Of a stretch of 64,000 nt of DNA, positions 33,507 through 43,805 are shown one piece after another. Numbering within the stretch: the stretch's first letter is position 1; every line of letters starts with the position of its first letter. This DNA comes from Bathynomus jamesi (Eukaryota; Arthropoda; Malacostraca; Isopoda; Cirolanidae): the NCBI GenBank assembly GCA_023014485.1, contig JAJOZX010009064.1, positions 62,001 to 126,000 on the forward strand. Reading direction: 5' to 3'. The translations under genes were made by a program, and so were the position numbers. Below the pieces are notes generated by a model, which saw only the letters and a list, made by a program, of their open reading frames with translations, searched no databases and was not told the DNA's origin.

Positions 33507-34396
33507 ATGGTGTACATAAAGTCAGGATCTATTTTGTGAAGCACTTGGAAATTATATGGAATTCAATCATAAAATGATAAAGTGGTAACATTTATTAAAT
33601 AATTAAGAGTAGGATTCGACGTGACGCCCATCAGTATCCCTGCACAGCTAAATCGTTCCGCAGCATTTCTAAACACATTCTGGAGCATTTGCGGGGTTAT
33701 GTTATCTGCAGCAGTTCGTATACGTGTACGTAAGTTTTCAAGACTCGTAATCTTCGTCTGATAGACGTGCGATTTGATAAAGCCCCATGCAAAGAAATCT
33801 AAAGGGGTTAAATCTGATGATCTCGCTGGCCAAGGTCTGTTGCTTCCGCGTCCGATCCAGCGATTTGGAAAACGTCCATTTAGATAATCCTGAACAATTT
33901 TGGCATAGTGACAAGGAGCACCATCATGTTGATAGACGACGGTACTAACAATCCTATCCCCGTCGTCTATCAACATGATGGTGCTCCTTGTCACTATGCC
34001 AAAATTGTTCAGGATTATCTAAATGGACGTTTTCCAAATCTGGATCGGACGCGGAAGCAACAGACCTTGGCCAGCGAGATCATCAGATTTAACCCCTTTA
34101 GATTTCTTTGCATGGGGCTTTATCAAATCGCACGTCTATCAGACGAAGATTACGAGTCTTGAAAACTTACGTACACGTATACGAACTGCTGCAGATAACA
34201 TAACCCCGCAAATGCTCCAGAATGTGTTTAGAAATGCTGCGGAACGATTTGAGCTGTGCAGGGATACTGATGGGCGTCACGTCGAATCCTACTCTTAATT
34301 ATTTAATAAATGTTACCACTTTATCATTTTATGATTGAATTCCATATAATTTCCAAGTGCTTCACAAAAATAGATCCTGACTTTATGTACACCCTG
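33507..34396. mobile_element. Symmetrical mariner derivative (two 3' halves)
   Basis: Arms 33507-33940 and 33962-34396 are near-perfect inverted copies around a 21-bp unique centre, flanked by TA on both sides. Each arm encodes the C-terminal mariner transposase on opposite strands: VYQHDGAPCHYAKIVQDYL, SSDLTPLDFFAWGFIKSHVY and a helical tail. Each therefore carries two catalytic Asp regions but no N-terminal DNA-binding domain. High arm identity points to recent formation. Confidence 0.88.
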
Positions 34397-34509
34397 TATA
34401 TAATAAATATAATATATGAAATATATAATACTTTATATAATATATATAATATGCATATAATTATATATAATATAATATGTATAATACTATACATAAAATA
34501 TATAATATA

Positions 34510-35884
34510 CGGGGCTCCAATAAACCGTAGCCCCCCCGCCCATGGCCTAAACTATTAGAGGTACAGTAAAACTAAACATACCTTACAAAAGAGAATTTAA
34601 TCCTCCATTTAATGAGAAACAATTAAAACTTGGTGTTCCCGCTATTGGCTTCCAAGACAGCATGAATTCGCTTTGGGTAGCTTGCCAAAAGTGACGTGAA
34701 TAGATCTTGATCGTTACGCAAATTTGCTAAAACAGTTTCAATGTGTTGCGTCATTGTATCCTTCGAAAATCAATTTGCTGCAGGTTCTTGAAACAAGAGA
34801 CATTCAACCTTGTCCTTTATAACTGATCCAATGTGTTCACAGACGTTCAGGTCAGGAGAATTTCCTGGCCATTCTTCATTTCCAAAGAAATCGATCTCAT
34901 GGTTCCGCAACAACTGTTGAGTGGCCAATGCCTTAAAGCAGTGGGCCTTATCGTGCAGAAGTGTGACCTGATCGACATCCATAACATTGTTTGGGTTTCT
35001 TAGAAAAGGAATGACATGCTGGGATAGAATAATATCACGAAAATACTGTCCATCCCAACTCTGACCATTTGGCTTCAGCACCCACATGAACTTCTTTGCA
35101 GTGAACAAAACAAACACACCAACACAGTCTGGACTTTTTAATAATTCGCGATAATGTTCATTGTCATCGATTTCATCTGGTGTTGTCGCCCACACTCGAT
35201 CATTTTGGTAGTTAGGCCGACGTGTTACGTAAACAGAAAATTCATCGGAGACAGCTAAATGCATGAAATCATCCACATCCCAATCTTCAAGATAATGGGC
35301 AAACCACATTCTGTCATCGATGTTAAGTTGAGTTTTTCTTGGCTTTGGAAGTTCATGCCAAGGCTTTAAACCTTGCCTATTACGGTACAGTCGAATGATC
35401 TCACCACTAACGATCTTTCCTCTCAACACTTCGATCTCTCTAGAAAGTTTAGCACAGCTGTTTTTCCGCTTACACGTACCGCTTTCAATGATGTCCTTTG
35501 TTTCCTGAGAGAGTGAAAAATTTGGGCGCCCAGATTTGGTTGTATCCATTTCACATTCATCCAAAGTTTTATTCCAATTTCTTTTGACGAAGTCCTCACT
35601 TCTTCGCAACTTTTTGGCAACCCATGAACGTGTTATAAAGGTGGCTCCAGCATCACGAGTTTCCCGAAATGTTATTGCTCGTATGCAATCTATCACACGT
35701 TGCCTCTCCGAATCACCAATTAATTGAGAAGCCATTATATTATCACTTTATCAGCTAGAGTAATTTTAATACCTGCAATAAATAAAGAATTTTATATATT
35801 TTTATAATCACTAAAAACTATTTCGATATAAGTAAACATGTAAGCTGCAAATGGGGGGGGGGGCTAAGGTTTTCTGGAACCCCT
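34510..35884 (-). mobile_element. Tc1/mariner element of DD37E type
   Basis: Inverted ends GGGGCTCCAATAAACCGTAG and the complement of GGTTTTCTGGAACCCC (about 27 bp, imperfect), each with a long C/G run just inside. TA lies beside both ends (34508-34509; 35885-35886), allowing one terminal base. It contains one long transposase frame and lies inside the larger transposon. Confidence 0.8.
34623..35735 (-). pseudogene. DD37E transposase with one premature TGA
   Basis: ATG at 35735 opens 321 codons to a TGA at 34770-34772. The same frame continues 48 codons to a natural TAA at 34623-34625, so the ancestral protein was about 370 residues. Residues 30-60 form a helix-turn-helix-like region (RSWVAKKLRRSEDFVKRNW). 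Catalytic residues are Asp164 (AVSDEFSVYV), Asp262 (LLHDKAHC) and Glu300 (SPDLNVCEHIG); the spacing between the last two is 37, a DD37E triad, with the SPDLN block typical of Tc1 relatives. This is the best-preserved transposase in the window and may have been active recently. It acts by cut and paste at TA. Confidence 0.85.
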
Positions 35885-36180
35885 TACGTCCTCTATACAT
35901 GTAGCGGAGAATTTTGTCGTTGCTTAGGTGTAGGTTTTTGCTTTACCGTTTCTGTACCCTCATATATGGCATCTTGTTGTTTCAGCTTTCCGCAGGTTGT
36001 CTTGTGGTATTTTAGGTGAGAGCAGTTGCTGACCACAAATTTGAAAATGTTGCACATGTACACTCTTTTATTCTTTGGCATAACAGTCACATGTCTAGTT
36101 GTGTGTTGTGTTTTGTTTTGTGTCGCCCACTTACACATTTTATTTTTTAGGTGATTTACATCAACCCACTCATCGATCAT

Positions 36181-37710
36181 CATGCCTCGAAAGAGTAAAA
36201 ATCACCCCGACAATTTCTGTTACGTTCGCGACTAAATCACAACAGCCTACAATCACGATGGATATTTGGAAAACTTACTGGTTATACTTTGGCTGTCCAC
36301 TAGGCGACCAAGATAAGGCATGCGCTCCACATGTTTTCTGTACCACTTCTTCGAATGGATTACGTGACTAGTTGAACCAAAGGAAAAAGTCGATGCCGTT
36401 CGCTATACCTATGATATGGAGGGAGCTGAGAGATAATCATAGCGATTGTTACTTTTGCAATGTTAACATAACTGGATTCTCTGTGAAGAACAAGCATAAC
36501 ATCGTTTATCCGACTGTAGACTCCGCAATCAGACCGATCCCTCACGCTGACACGACGACACGATGCCAATTCCGGTACCTCCACAGCATGGACTCAATTC
36601 TTTAGAAGATGAAAGGGAATTCGACAAAGGTGCGATTGGCGGAGATGTAGGACCTTCAGCCGATCTTGACTACACACCTGACGAAGAGCAATCGGAGCTG
36701 GAGAGGCTTACCCTTATCCAAAATGAGTTGAATGACCTCATTAGAGACCTAGCCCTCTCCAAAGAGAAATCAGAACTTCTCTCCTCGAGACTCAAGCAGA
36801 AACACTTACGTGAGAAGAATGTCTGAGTGTGTCACTATCGAAAACGAAACCATGATTTGGCGACATTCTTTAGAGTAAACGGTCCGCTCTGCTATTGCCA
36901 TGATATTAATGCACTTTTCGAGAACTTTTTACAGGTACACACACCATCTGAGTGGTTCCTCTTCATTGGTTCCTCACAGAGAAGCTTGAAAGCGGTTCTC
37001 CTGCATAATGGGGACTTAAAGAACGCTATCCATCCCGATTGCCCACTCCGTTCATCTAAAGGAGATGTACGATAACATGAATATACTACTCGAATCAATC
37101 CAATACAGCACTCAAAGGAATATATGTGATCTCAAAGTCAGTGGTATGTTAATGGGCATGCAAGGAGGATTCACGAAATACTGTTGTTTCCTATGCTACC
37201 GCGGATCATTACATCAGAGACGTGACTGGCATCAAAGAAGCACATACGAGCCAGTAACAGGCAGTGTCCAGTGTGTTCCTTTAGTTGATCCAAAAAAGAT
37301 TTTCCTGCCACCTCTCCACATTAAGCTCGGCTTAATGAAAAATTTTGTGAAAGCAATGTGTAAGGCGAATTCGAAAGGGTTTCGTTACCTTGTTGAGAAA
37401 TTTGCAAACATCAGTGCTGTGAAATTGAAGGAGGGAATCTTTGTGGGGCCCCAAATCAGGGAGGTTCTACAGGATGAAGGCAGGATGAAGTCTCCCGCAT
37501 ACAAAGATGGAGTTTAGAAACTGCTCGATGCATATCAAGAAATGGGCTGTCGCATGTCCTTGAAAATACATTTTTTACATTCACATCTAGATTTCTTTCC
37601 CGAAAACCTTGGCGCGGTGAGTGACGAACAGGGGGAACACTTCCATCAAGATATCCAGTCAATGGGAAATCGTTACCAAGGTTTCTGGACTGAAAGTATA
37701 AGGTTGTAAC
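36181..37710 (+). pseudogene. Protein of the large intron-7 transposon
   Basis: Starts MPRKSKNHPDNFCYVRD then a stop. Later blocks in shifted frames: GDQDKACAPHVFC, QRKKSMPFAIPMIWRE, HSDCYFCNVNITGF, YPTVDSAIRPIPH (36300-36545), an acidic and coiled region (SELERLTLIQNELNDL), FFRVNGPLCYCHDINALF, FIGSSQRSLKAVLLHNGD (about 36955-37015), DLKVSGMLMGMQGGFTKYCC with paired Cys (37130-37190), VFLPPLHIKLGLMKNFVKAM-like (37300-37360), KEGIFVGPQIREVLQDEG, MGCRMSLK and GAVSDEQGEHFHQDIQ (37545-37665). I recall this as a protein repeated in many arthropod genomes. It resembles a transposase with a zinc-binding insert, but the catalytic residues are not proven. Many frame breaks. Confidence 0.72.
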
Positions 37711-38966
37711 ATATATTCTGCTCGATTTTTTAGATCATTCAGAACAAAAATTAAATGACTTATAAGGACAAATTTGCTCGAATTTTTAGTTTATTCACAA
37801 CAAAAATTAAATGACAAATTAATCATCAATATAATTCCATTCTTTTTTATAACCTCCCCACCTGTAGAAAAGATTTTTTATGCCACGTTCGAAGAAATCC
37901 CTTGGTTTCGAGTTAAAAAAAAGCGATCACTTCGTTTTCGATAGCTTCCCTGGATTGCAACTTTTGTCCATCTAGGTGGTGTTGCAGACTTCTGAATAAA
38001 TGGTAGTCTGAAGGTGCGATGTCCGGAGAATAAGGTGGATGAGGTATTTTTTACCAACTAGATGCCTCCAATTGGGCAGTGGTGGTTCGAGCAGTGTGAG
38101 GGCGCGCGTTATCCTGGTGGAATAGAACACCTCTGCGATTAATTAATGCAGGACGTTTTTCTTGTAATGCCATCTTCAATCGTTAGAGTTGTTGGCAGTA
38201 GACTTCAGCTATGATTGTTTGGTTATCTGGCAGAAGCTCAAAATGAATAATTCCTTGCATATCCCACCAAACGCATAGCAAAATTTTCTTTGGATGGGGT
38301 CCATTCCTTGGCTGAGGCTCAAGCTTTGTTTCACTGCTAAGCCACTGATGTCGACGCTAAATATTTTATAGAGGACCCATTTTTCATCCCCAGTGACGAT
38401 CCGATTCAAAAACGGTGCCTGCAGTTGCCGAGAATGCAGTGATGTGCAAATACCGATTCGATGTTGAAGATTCGCTTGTGACAAATCATGCGGAACCCAT
38501 TTTCCAACCTTCACTACTTTCCTAACAACTTCAAATGACGATGAATGGTCATATGGCTAACGCCGAGTTGCAGGCCAAGTTCTCTTACAGTTACCGTTGA
38601 GTTTTCCTCCACTGTTGCTTTCAGCAACTCTTCATCTAACTCATTTAGTCGTCCTGTTCGTTGATAATCTTTCAGACTAAAGTCTCCATTTCTGAACTTC
38701 TCAAATCAATTACTGTAATATCGTAGAGGTGGCGTTGTAACTGTATGAAAAACACCAGAGAAAATATTCATTAGCCTAATCCTACACTAGCCTAAGCCTA
38801 CACTAGCCTAAGTAATTCTGTATCATTCTGTATCGTGATAAAACATGTGCGAACCTGTCGCCGAGTGTATTTTGCAACATTTCTAAAACTATTTCACATT
38901 ATCTTGAGGTTATTCTATTATCTATCCTCCGTTTTCTAATCGAGCAGAATTTATGTTACAACCTGA
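37699..38966 (-). mobile_element. Mariner element, 1268 bp
   Basis: Inverted ends AGGTTGTAACATA-A/T-ATTCTGCTCGATT with TA on both sides (37697-37698 and 38967-38968). The typical mariner length and both termini are present. A 30-bp phrase (TTCACAACAAAAATTAAATG) is repeated near the left end. Confidence 0.85.
37860..38745 (-). pseudogene. Mariner transposase, broken
   Basis: Minus-strand blocks: LNELDEELLKATVEENSTVT (about 38650), an HTH segment (LGVSHMTIHRHLK), KWVPHDLSQANLQHRIGICT (about 38480), and FLNRIVTGDEKWVLY (about 38390, first catalytic Asp in the GDEKW box). After 38210 stops and shifts dominate. The motif set is that of cecropia/mauritiana-type mariners, which use DD34D; the second half is too damaged to count spacing. 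Confidence 0.82.
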
Positions 38967-38968
38967 TA

Positions 38969-39075
38969 TGCTGGCAGACTAATGCTGGATGTTGTACCGC
39001 GACAATCCGGACAAGGTTTACAAAAGAAAATCATACTCTCAACATTTTTAGGTTGGTGTACATTTCTTTTTATGA
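38969..39075 (+). pseudogene. C-terminal piece of the intron-7 transposon protein
   Basis: Continues the protein interrupted by the mariner. Removing that element and one TA copy joins GAAAGTA to TGCTGGCAGAC, giving ESMLAD then (after a TAA) CWMLYRDNPDKVYKRKSYSQ and HF. This proves the mariner landed inside the older transposon's gene. Confidence 0.75.
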
Positions 39076-39249
39076 ATAAAGTTGTACTTTTACGATAAAT
39101 TGTGCTGAAATTAACACCAGTCATATTTCAATAACTACATGTGCTAGAGGAAAATCGAAAACAGATTTGGAATCACCGTACAAAACCGGTCTAGAAACGT
39201 GTGTATGCATCTTTGATGAGAGAAAAAGTTCGATTTTGTCGACCAGTGT

Positions 39250-40100
39250 ATTTTCACAAATTATATTAAATTTATGAAGATCTGTTCCACAATCGATCAG
39301 TGACTTATTCACAACTTCAGCCACATGAATCACAGTAATGATTCAGTCAGTTTCTTTTTATTGAAGCAGCTATCTTTCCAAATGTGAAACCACTTAACTA
39401 TCAGAAGCGATGCAGTCCTTCTAAAATTGAATGCTTGGAAGTAGAAGTGATTCAAGGTGCATTCAGAACGTTAAAATTCCAGACGTGATATGTGAGTCAC
39501 CTTTGATCAAGGCTTTCTTCTTTCCACAAAGTTGGAGTTTAGTCAGTGAGTCACTTCGCTGGAACGCACTCGTTGTGCGGAGTACGGCTTCAAGTACCTC
39601 GGTCACCAAAATCGGTAAAAGTTACCAAAAAAGTTATCAAAAATCGATTAAAGAGGCATTTGAATTATTTTCAATTCAAACCGTCCAATTGTTGAAGTGG
39701 GAAGCATATTTCCACTGTTCGCAAATATATGAATTTTAAAATTTTAAAAACTTCATAATATTAAAATCTTTCCACTTTTGTTCTCGTCTCTGTAATTGAC
39801 GGTAAGTAGAAAACAGCCTCAATGTCTCTCTTATCCCTTTAAGGAGGAGTCCGCAACATATGCGGGCACTCTTGTTACCAGAACGTTTTATTGTTATTCA
39901 AAACTAAATATTTTAGTAACTAATCACTGAAATGATACACATTTTGGGTTCCTCTCCCAATAACATGTAGAAACATTTATAGAAACGAGGAATTGTAGTA
40001 CAATTTATATTATTATTTCTGGTGGACTTTAAGGTACCATCCGTCGTTAAAGGGCTCATGGAGCTGAAGACTCTGATATGACATTTAAATTTCTCTTCAG
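39250..40100. other. End of intron 7, copy A
   Basis: The first 80 bp match copy B at 60570-60650. From about 39871 the sequence matches 50750 onward. No gene is seen; an open frame at 39431-39739 has no recognisable features. Confidence 0.55.
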
Positions 40101-40210
40101 ATACAAACTTACGGCAACCAATTACAATGCTAAAAGTACGGCCTTTGATCGCTTCAGCTCCCTGAATGGCCTCTATTTCTCGACATTTGACATGGACAAC
40201 GATAAAGCTG
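40101..40210 (+). CDS. FReD lectin copy A, exon 8
   Basis: Acceptor TTCTCTTCAG. It reads A then YKLTATNYNAKSTAFDRFSS, LNGLYFSTFDMDNDKAG. The DMDND run corresponds to the family's calcium-binding loop (D-x-D-x-D), and the preceding F-S-T-F-D context is standard. Intact. Three overlapping GT donors (40211, 40213, 40215) make the exact end uncertain by up to 4 bp; the phase required by exon 9 favours 40212 or 40214. Confidence 0.9.
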
Positions 40211-40414
40211 GTGTGTCTCATTTTAACTTATTGTTTTTTATTAATTTTTATAGGTTTAAGCCATAACTATATTAAGGGTTCTTAGATATTATTTACTTTT
40301 AATACATAATAAAGCTAATGAAATAAAATTAACAGGCCTTTTCTTCTCTTACACTCCCTTCATGTAATATATATTTTAATCTTAATACAAATATTTTACT
40401 GCCCAATAGCAAAG

Positions 40415-40621
40415 TCCAGCTGCGCTGTGAGGTATAAAGGAGGGTGGTGGTACAATAACTGTCACAACAACAATCCAACAGGTCTTCAGGCAAAGAAAGA
40501 TGGCACAGGAATACAAATAAGCCCTTGGTCAAAACTGGATAGCACACACGGTTTGCAACATGGCTTCAACTTAAAATTCGACCACAGATTTGCAGTAACT
40601 CAATTTCAGTCGCCAAACTGA
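40415..40621 (+). CDS. FReD lectin copy A, exon 9 (C-terminus)
   Basis: From TGC at 40421 the frame reads [20 protein letters not shown], the conserved last Cys pair and the WWYNNCH-x-N-x-N-G signature of the fibrinogen domain, then [20 protein letters not shown] and a tail ending [10 protein letters not shown] and TGA at 40619-40621. The acceptor is CAAAG (before 40415) or TCCAG (before 40420). The tail after PWSK is unlike the usual family ending (W-x-YSLK-x-x-EMKIRP), so the C-terminus is lineage-specific or altered. Intact. Confidence 0.9.
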   Translation, partial: SSCAVRYKGGWWYNNCHNNNPTGLQAKKDGTGIQISPWSKLDSTHGLQHGFNLKFDHRFAVTQFQSPN

Positions 40622-40833
40622 ATACTCACAACTGTGCTTTCAACTAAAATCTCTGTTGGCCAAATGGGATATTTTGTTTCCAATATGGTATGACGTCATA
40701 AACTATATTTTTTAATTATATCTCAAAATTTCTAGCTTTAAATTCTAGTTAAAGAACAACGTGAACAGTTTGTAAAACTGAGGCCTAAATGCAAAAACAA
40801 TTACTTAATCTTTATTATTTTGTAAAGAAAATC

Positions 40834-41097
40834 CGGACCTTTTCCAGTTTGTGTACCGTTTTTCATATAATTTATTTTTGCTTTATAAGGCTAACTAACG
40901 AAAATATCATGACCTAACCTAACCAATCGTCAAGGGCGTACAGTTAACCTAACGATTGGTTAGGTTAGGTCGTGATATTTTCGTTAGTTAGCCTTATAAG
41001 CCTAACTGAAGAGATTGATATTATCACTCATTTTTTATCTGAAAAGAAGCAAAAATAAATTATATGAAAAACGGTACACAAACTGGAAAAGGTCCGA
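40834..41097. mobile_element. Foldback MITE downstream of exon 9, copy 1
   Basis: Ends CGGACCTTTTCCAGTTTGTG and its complement give arms of about 50 bp. A central nested palindrome is built from GGCTAACTAACGAAAATATC and GGTTAGGTTAGGTCGTGA. Also present at 51694-51951. It shares its core with the foldback elements at 24212 and 55046 and with 48915-48990. Confidence 0.85.
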
Positions 41098-41627
41098 AAA
41101 TCCTATTGCAAATTATATTTTAAACATATGTTTAGAGTTTGCTTGTTTGTACAAATCCTCGAAAGCTTTACATTACAATTATTTAAAATGTAATATTGTA
41201 TACATAATATATTAGGTATATTTTTATAAACAATTAAACTTTAATTTCATTACTACTCACTAACTTTTCTACAACAATAGTTTTCTGTATCATATAAACT
41301 AATTATTATTAAACTATTATTGAAACTATTTTTTTTCTAAACACAATTTAAATGTTTGCAATGACATTGTGATATTTACATGGAAAATATGGAACACTAT
41401 CAAATGTATTCCTACTCTTTCCTTATGTTTTATTCACACCGATCAACTTGATCCAAAAGAATGGGGGATAGCATGGGTGAAAGGTACTGTGAACACTGAA
41501 AAAATTTGAAACTGAGACAAAAGAAAGGAAATCAGTGATCGTCTTCCCTCTTCCTAAAAGTACATAATCCCTATCCTCCTTTTCAGTCTCATGTCTTCTG
41601 TCCAGCATGCATTTTAAATATGTTGAT

Positions 41628-42340
41628 ATTGTCTTGCTCTTTATTCAGATATGATCCAGACTTAAAAATGAGCTTCTCAAGCTCAAACGACCCATTTAAT
41701 ACCTGACATGTCCTCCTTTTGCCGGACGTCTGTTAACCCTACCCCTATAAGAAGTGCACACTTTGAGTCCTACCTTTTGTAGTTTTTAAGTTGGTATAAA
41801 ACAACCAAAAACCAAACTCTTTATACCAGCTCGTTTCAGAATAAACAATTGAGACTCAAAATGAAAGCAAATGAATGAAATGAGAACCATATTTTCCTCT
41901 TTTTCCAACATCAATATAATCAGGATGTTGGAATTGGCAGCTTGTATTTTAAAACGTTCTTTTTAAATTGCTCTCATTGTATGACTGGAACAAATTATGT
42001 TCAATTTGGGCACTATAAAAGCAAAATTCACACTTCATTAAACTTGTATTTTCATTTTTCTTAAATTGATAAGAATTATCATTAAAAATGAAAATATCAT
42101 CTACATGATTTTAAAGTCAGTATATTAAAATACGATAAAAAACAATTAATTTAATAAGTTTAAAACTGTATCAATCAAATAAGTTTACATAATAAAAGTA
42201 GTTTTCAGAAAATATTTGGGGTATGATTCAATAAAGAGCTTTTTCAACATTTATCACATTAAATTACACAATTTTCAATTCGAAAAAAGTAAAAAGGTAA
42301 AATTAACAAATTCCAAAATTATAGATAATCTTAAATTTTA
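41628..42340. other. Unique AT-rich DNA
   Basis: No match elsewhere in the window and no coding potential recognised. Confidence 0.5.
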
Positions 42341-42790
42341 GAAATAAATGAATGAATCTCTCCATTTAAGATTGTTCCTATTTAGTGGCAATTTGTGTTG
42401 CAGTTTGTGGTAAAGTGTGAAACAGAATCCTTCATGTTCCATGATCATTGTATGATGATGATGTCTATCTCTCATTCTGATGTACAAACAACGTCAAAAT
42501 GGCTATACTCGGTCAATTCTATATTATCTAGCAACACACACGTTCAAATGTTTTGAAACCTAGTTCGAATAAATTTTTATACAGTGACTTGAAAATAATA
42601 CGAAGTGCACTGTCCATGGTATGGTTTAATCCAAAGGACGAATAATGAATCACAATAAAACTTGATTACCCAACATAAGAATGACTTTTGATATATTCTT
42701 ATGACTTATGGTTTGTTGGAGATCATTAAAAATAATAATGATCGTGTCATTTAACCTCCTCCGTAATGACAAGGGGAAATAGCGCCCCAT
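42340..42790. repeat. Diverged copy of the lectin unit 5' flank
   Basis: Phrases such as CTTCATGTTCCATGATCATTG, GAATAAATTTTTATACAGTGA, AATACGAAGTGCA and CAACATAAGAATGACTTTTGA follow the same order as 14960-15440. It is much more diverged than the copy at 52480-54475, so it marks an older unit boundary. Confidence 0.65.
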
Positions 42791-43217
42791 GCAAACGCAT
42801 GTATTCGGCGCCTCTCCCCTTCTCCTGTGTTTTAGTGTGGTCTCAACGAAGGATTCAAGAATTGTGAGGTATACAAATTCCAACATTTTAATTGGATTAA
42901 ATTTGTTTACAATTTACATTTTAAAGTCACAAACATTAGAGAAACATTCAAAAGGAGACTCTTCGTGTCTTAGCCACCGCAAATTCTGATATCGCATGTG
43001 ACAAGTCTATGCTGTAAAACAACAGGATGGAAAACGATGAGGGCCTGTCACCGCCAATTGTCGATGGCAGATAAATCCTTGTGAATTTCAACTTCGAGAT
43101 GCTCGCTCGCCATTCACCACTTAGAAGGGCATCCTGAGTGATATCCTGGTGTTTGGGAAGGTTGTCACAACTTTTATTGTTTAAAATAAATTGAAGAAGT
43201 TGTTGAGGAGGTTAAGA
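42791..43217. other. No gene seen
   Basis: Moderate-GC non-repetitive sequence. The short open frame (42789-42989) is not recognisable. Confidence 0.4.
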
Positions 43218-43272
43218 GATGGCCAGTGGAACCCAGCGGAACATAGCGGAACCCAGCGGAACCCAGCGGACT
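43218..43272. repeat. Short tandem repeat, GGAACCCAGC unit
   Basis: Five imperfect copies of a 10-bp unit (GGAACCCAGC, one reading GGAACATAGC). Confidence 0.9.
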
Positions 43273-43457
43273 TTTACCAGCAACGATTAAAGGCCCTTGT
43301 TTCGAGGCGGAGGAAAGCCGTAGAAAAGGATGGGACTATGTGGAAAAATAAAAACTTGTAAAAAAGGTATGTAACTACTTGTGTAAAAATTTCGGGAACT
43401 TACAAGAAAACTAGGAAAGAAAAAAAATGGTGGGGCAAAATATATTGAGTGGCCTCG

Positions 43458-43489
<32 letters not shown>

Positions 43490-43760
43490 ACTTTGGTTTT
43501 CTTCCGCCCGAATTGTTCATTCTGACGAAGGGCAAGCTTTTCACTCCACCTTAGATCTACAGTTTAACGTGGAATCCGAACCACGCCCCACCAGCAGTCC
43601 AGCGTCTAGACCACCCAGAGTACCCATTTATTTACCAACAACTTTATTTATTATGTGGAAGGATGAACAGCTCGGTTCTGCTGCGACCCGTCTGCGTCAC
43701 CGGGCTAGATCCAGGGGCTAGTGGATTCGTACTGAGCGACGCTAACCACTACTCCAGTCA

Positions 43761-43762
<2 letters not shown>
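43490..43762 (-). mobile_element. tRNA-derived SINE
   Basis: Minus-strand element bounded by (TA)n tracts. On the minus strand it shows GTAGTGGTTAGCGTCGCTCA near its 5' end, then a second tRNA-like block TGGTCTAGACGCTGGACTG (A-box-like) and GGTTCGGATTCC (B-box-like) spaced about 30-40 bp. The last 70 bp match the tail of the CCCH LINE. Likely transcribed by RNA polymerase III and mobilised by that LINE. Confidence 0.7.
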
Positions 43763-43804
<42 letters not shown>

Positions 43805-43805
43805 C

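Larger units (their letters stand above)
33374..39249 (+). mobile_element. Large TIR transposon in intron 7 holding three younger insertions
   Basis: Ends are about 110-bp imperfect inverted repeats: ACACCGGCCAACAAG (33374) and the complement of ACACTGGTCGACAAA (39249), sharing an inner ATTTCAAATCTGTTTTCC and CCTCTAGCAC block. Copy B intron 7 lacks it (near 60565-60575). Subtracting the nested mariner derivative (33507-34396), Tc1 element (34510-35884) and mariner (37699-38966) leaves about 2.3 kb that encodes a recurrent arthropod transposon protein. The target duplication is not clear and the superfamily is unassigned. Confidence 0.72.
39871..41627. repeat. Recent segmental duplication, copy 1 (exons 8-9 and flank)
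   Basis: About 98% identical by eye to 50750-52479, including a shared foldback element at 40834-41097. Differences are mostly single-base indels in runs. It ends at AAATATGTTGAT in both copies. Confidence 0.92.

Noticed and set aside
35893..36183. Minus-strand zinc-finger protein (MCNIFKF...HLKYHKTTC)
   Set aside because: Only one degenerate finger-like pattern lacking a paired Cys and His; it overlaps the leader of the plus-strand transposon gene, so support is insufficient.
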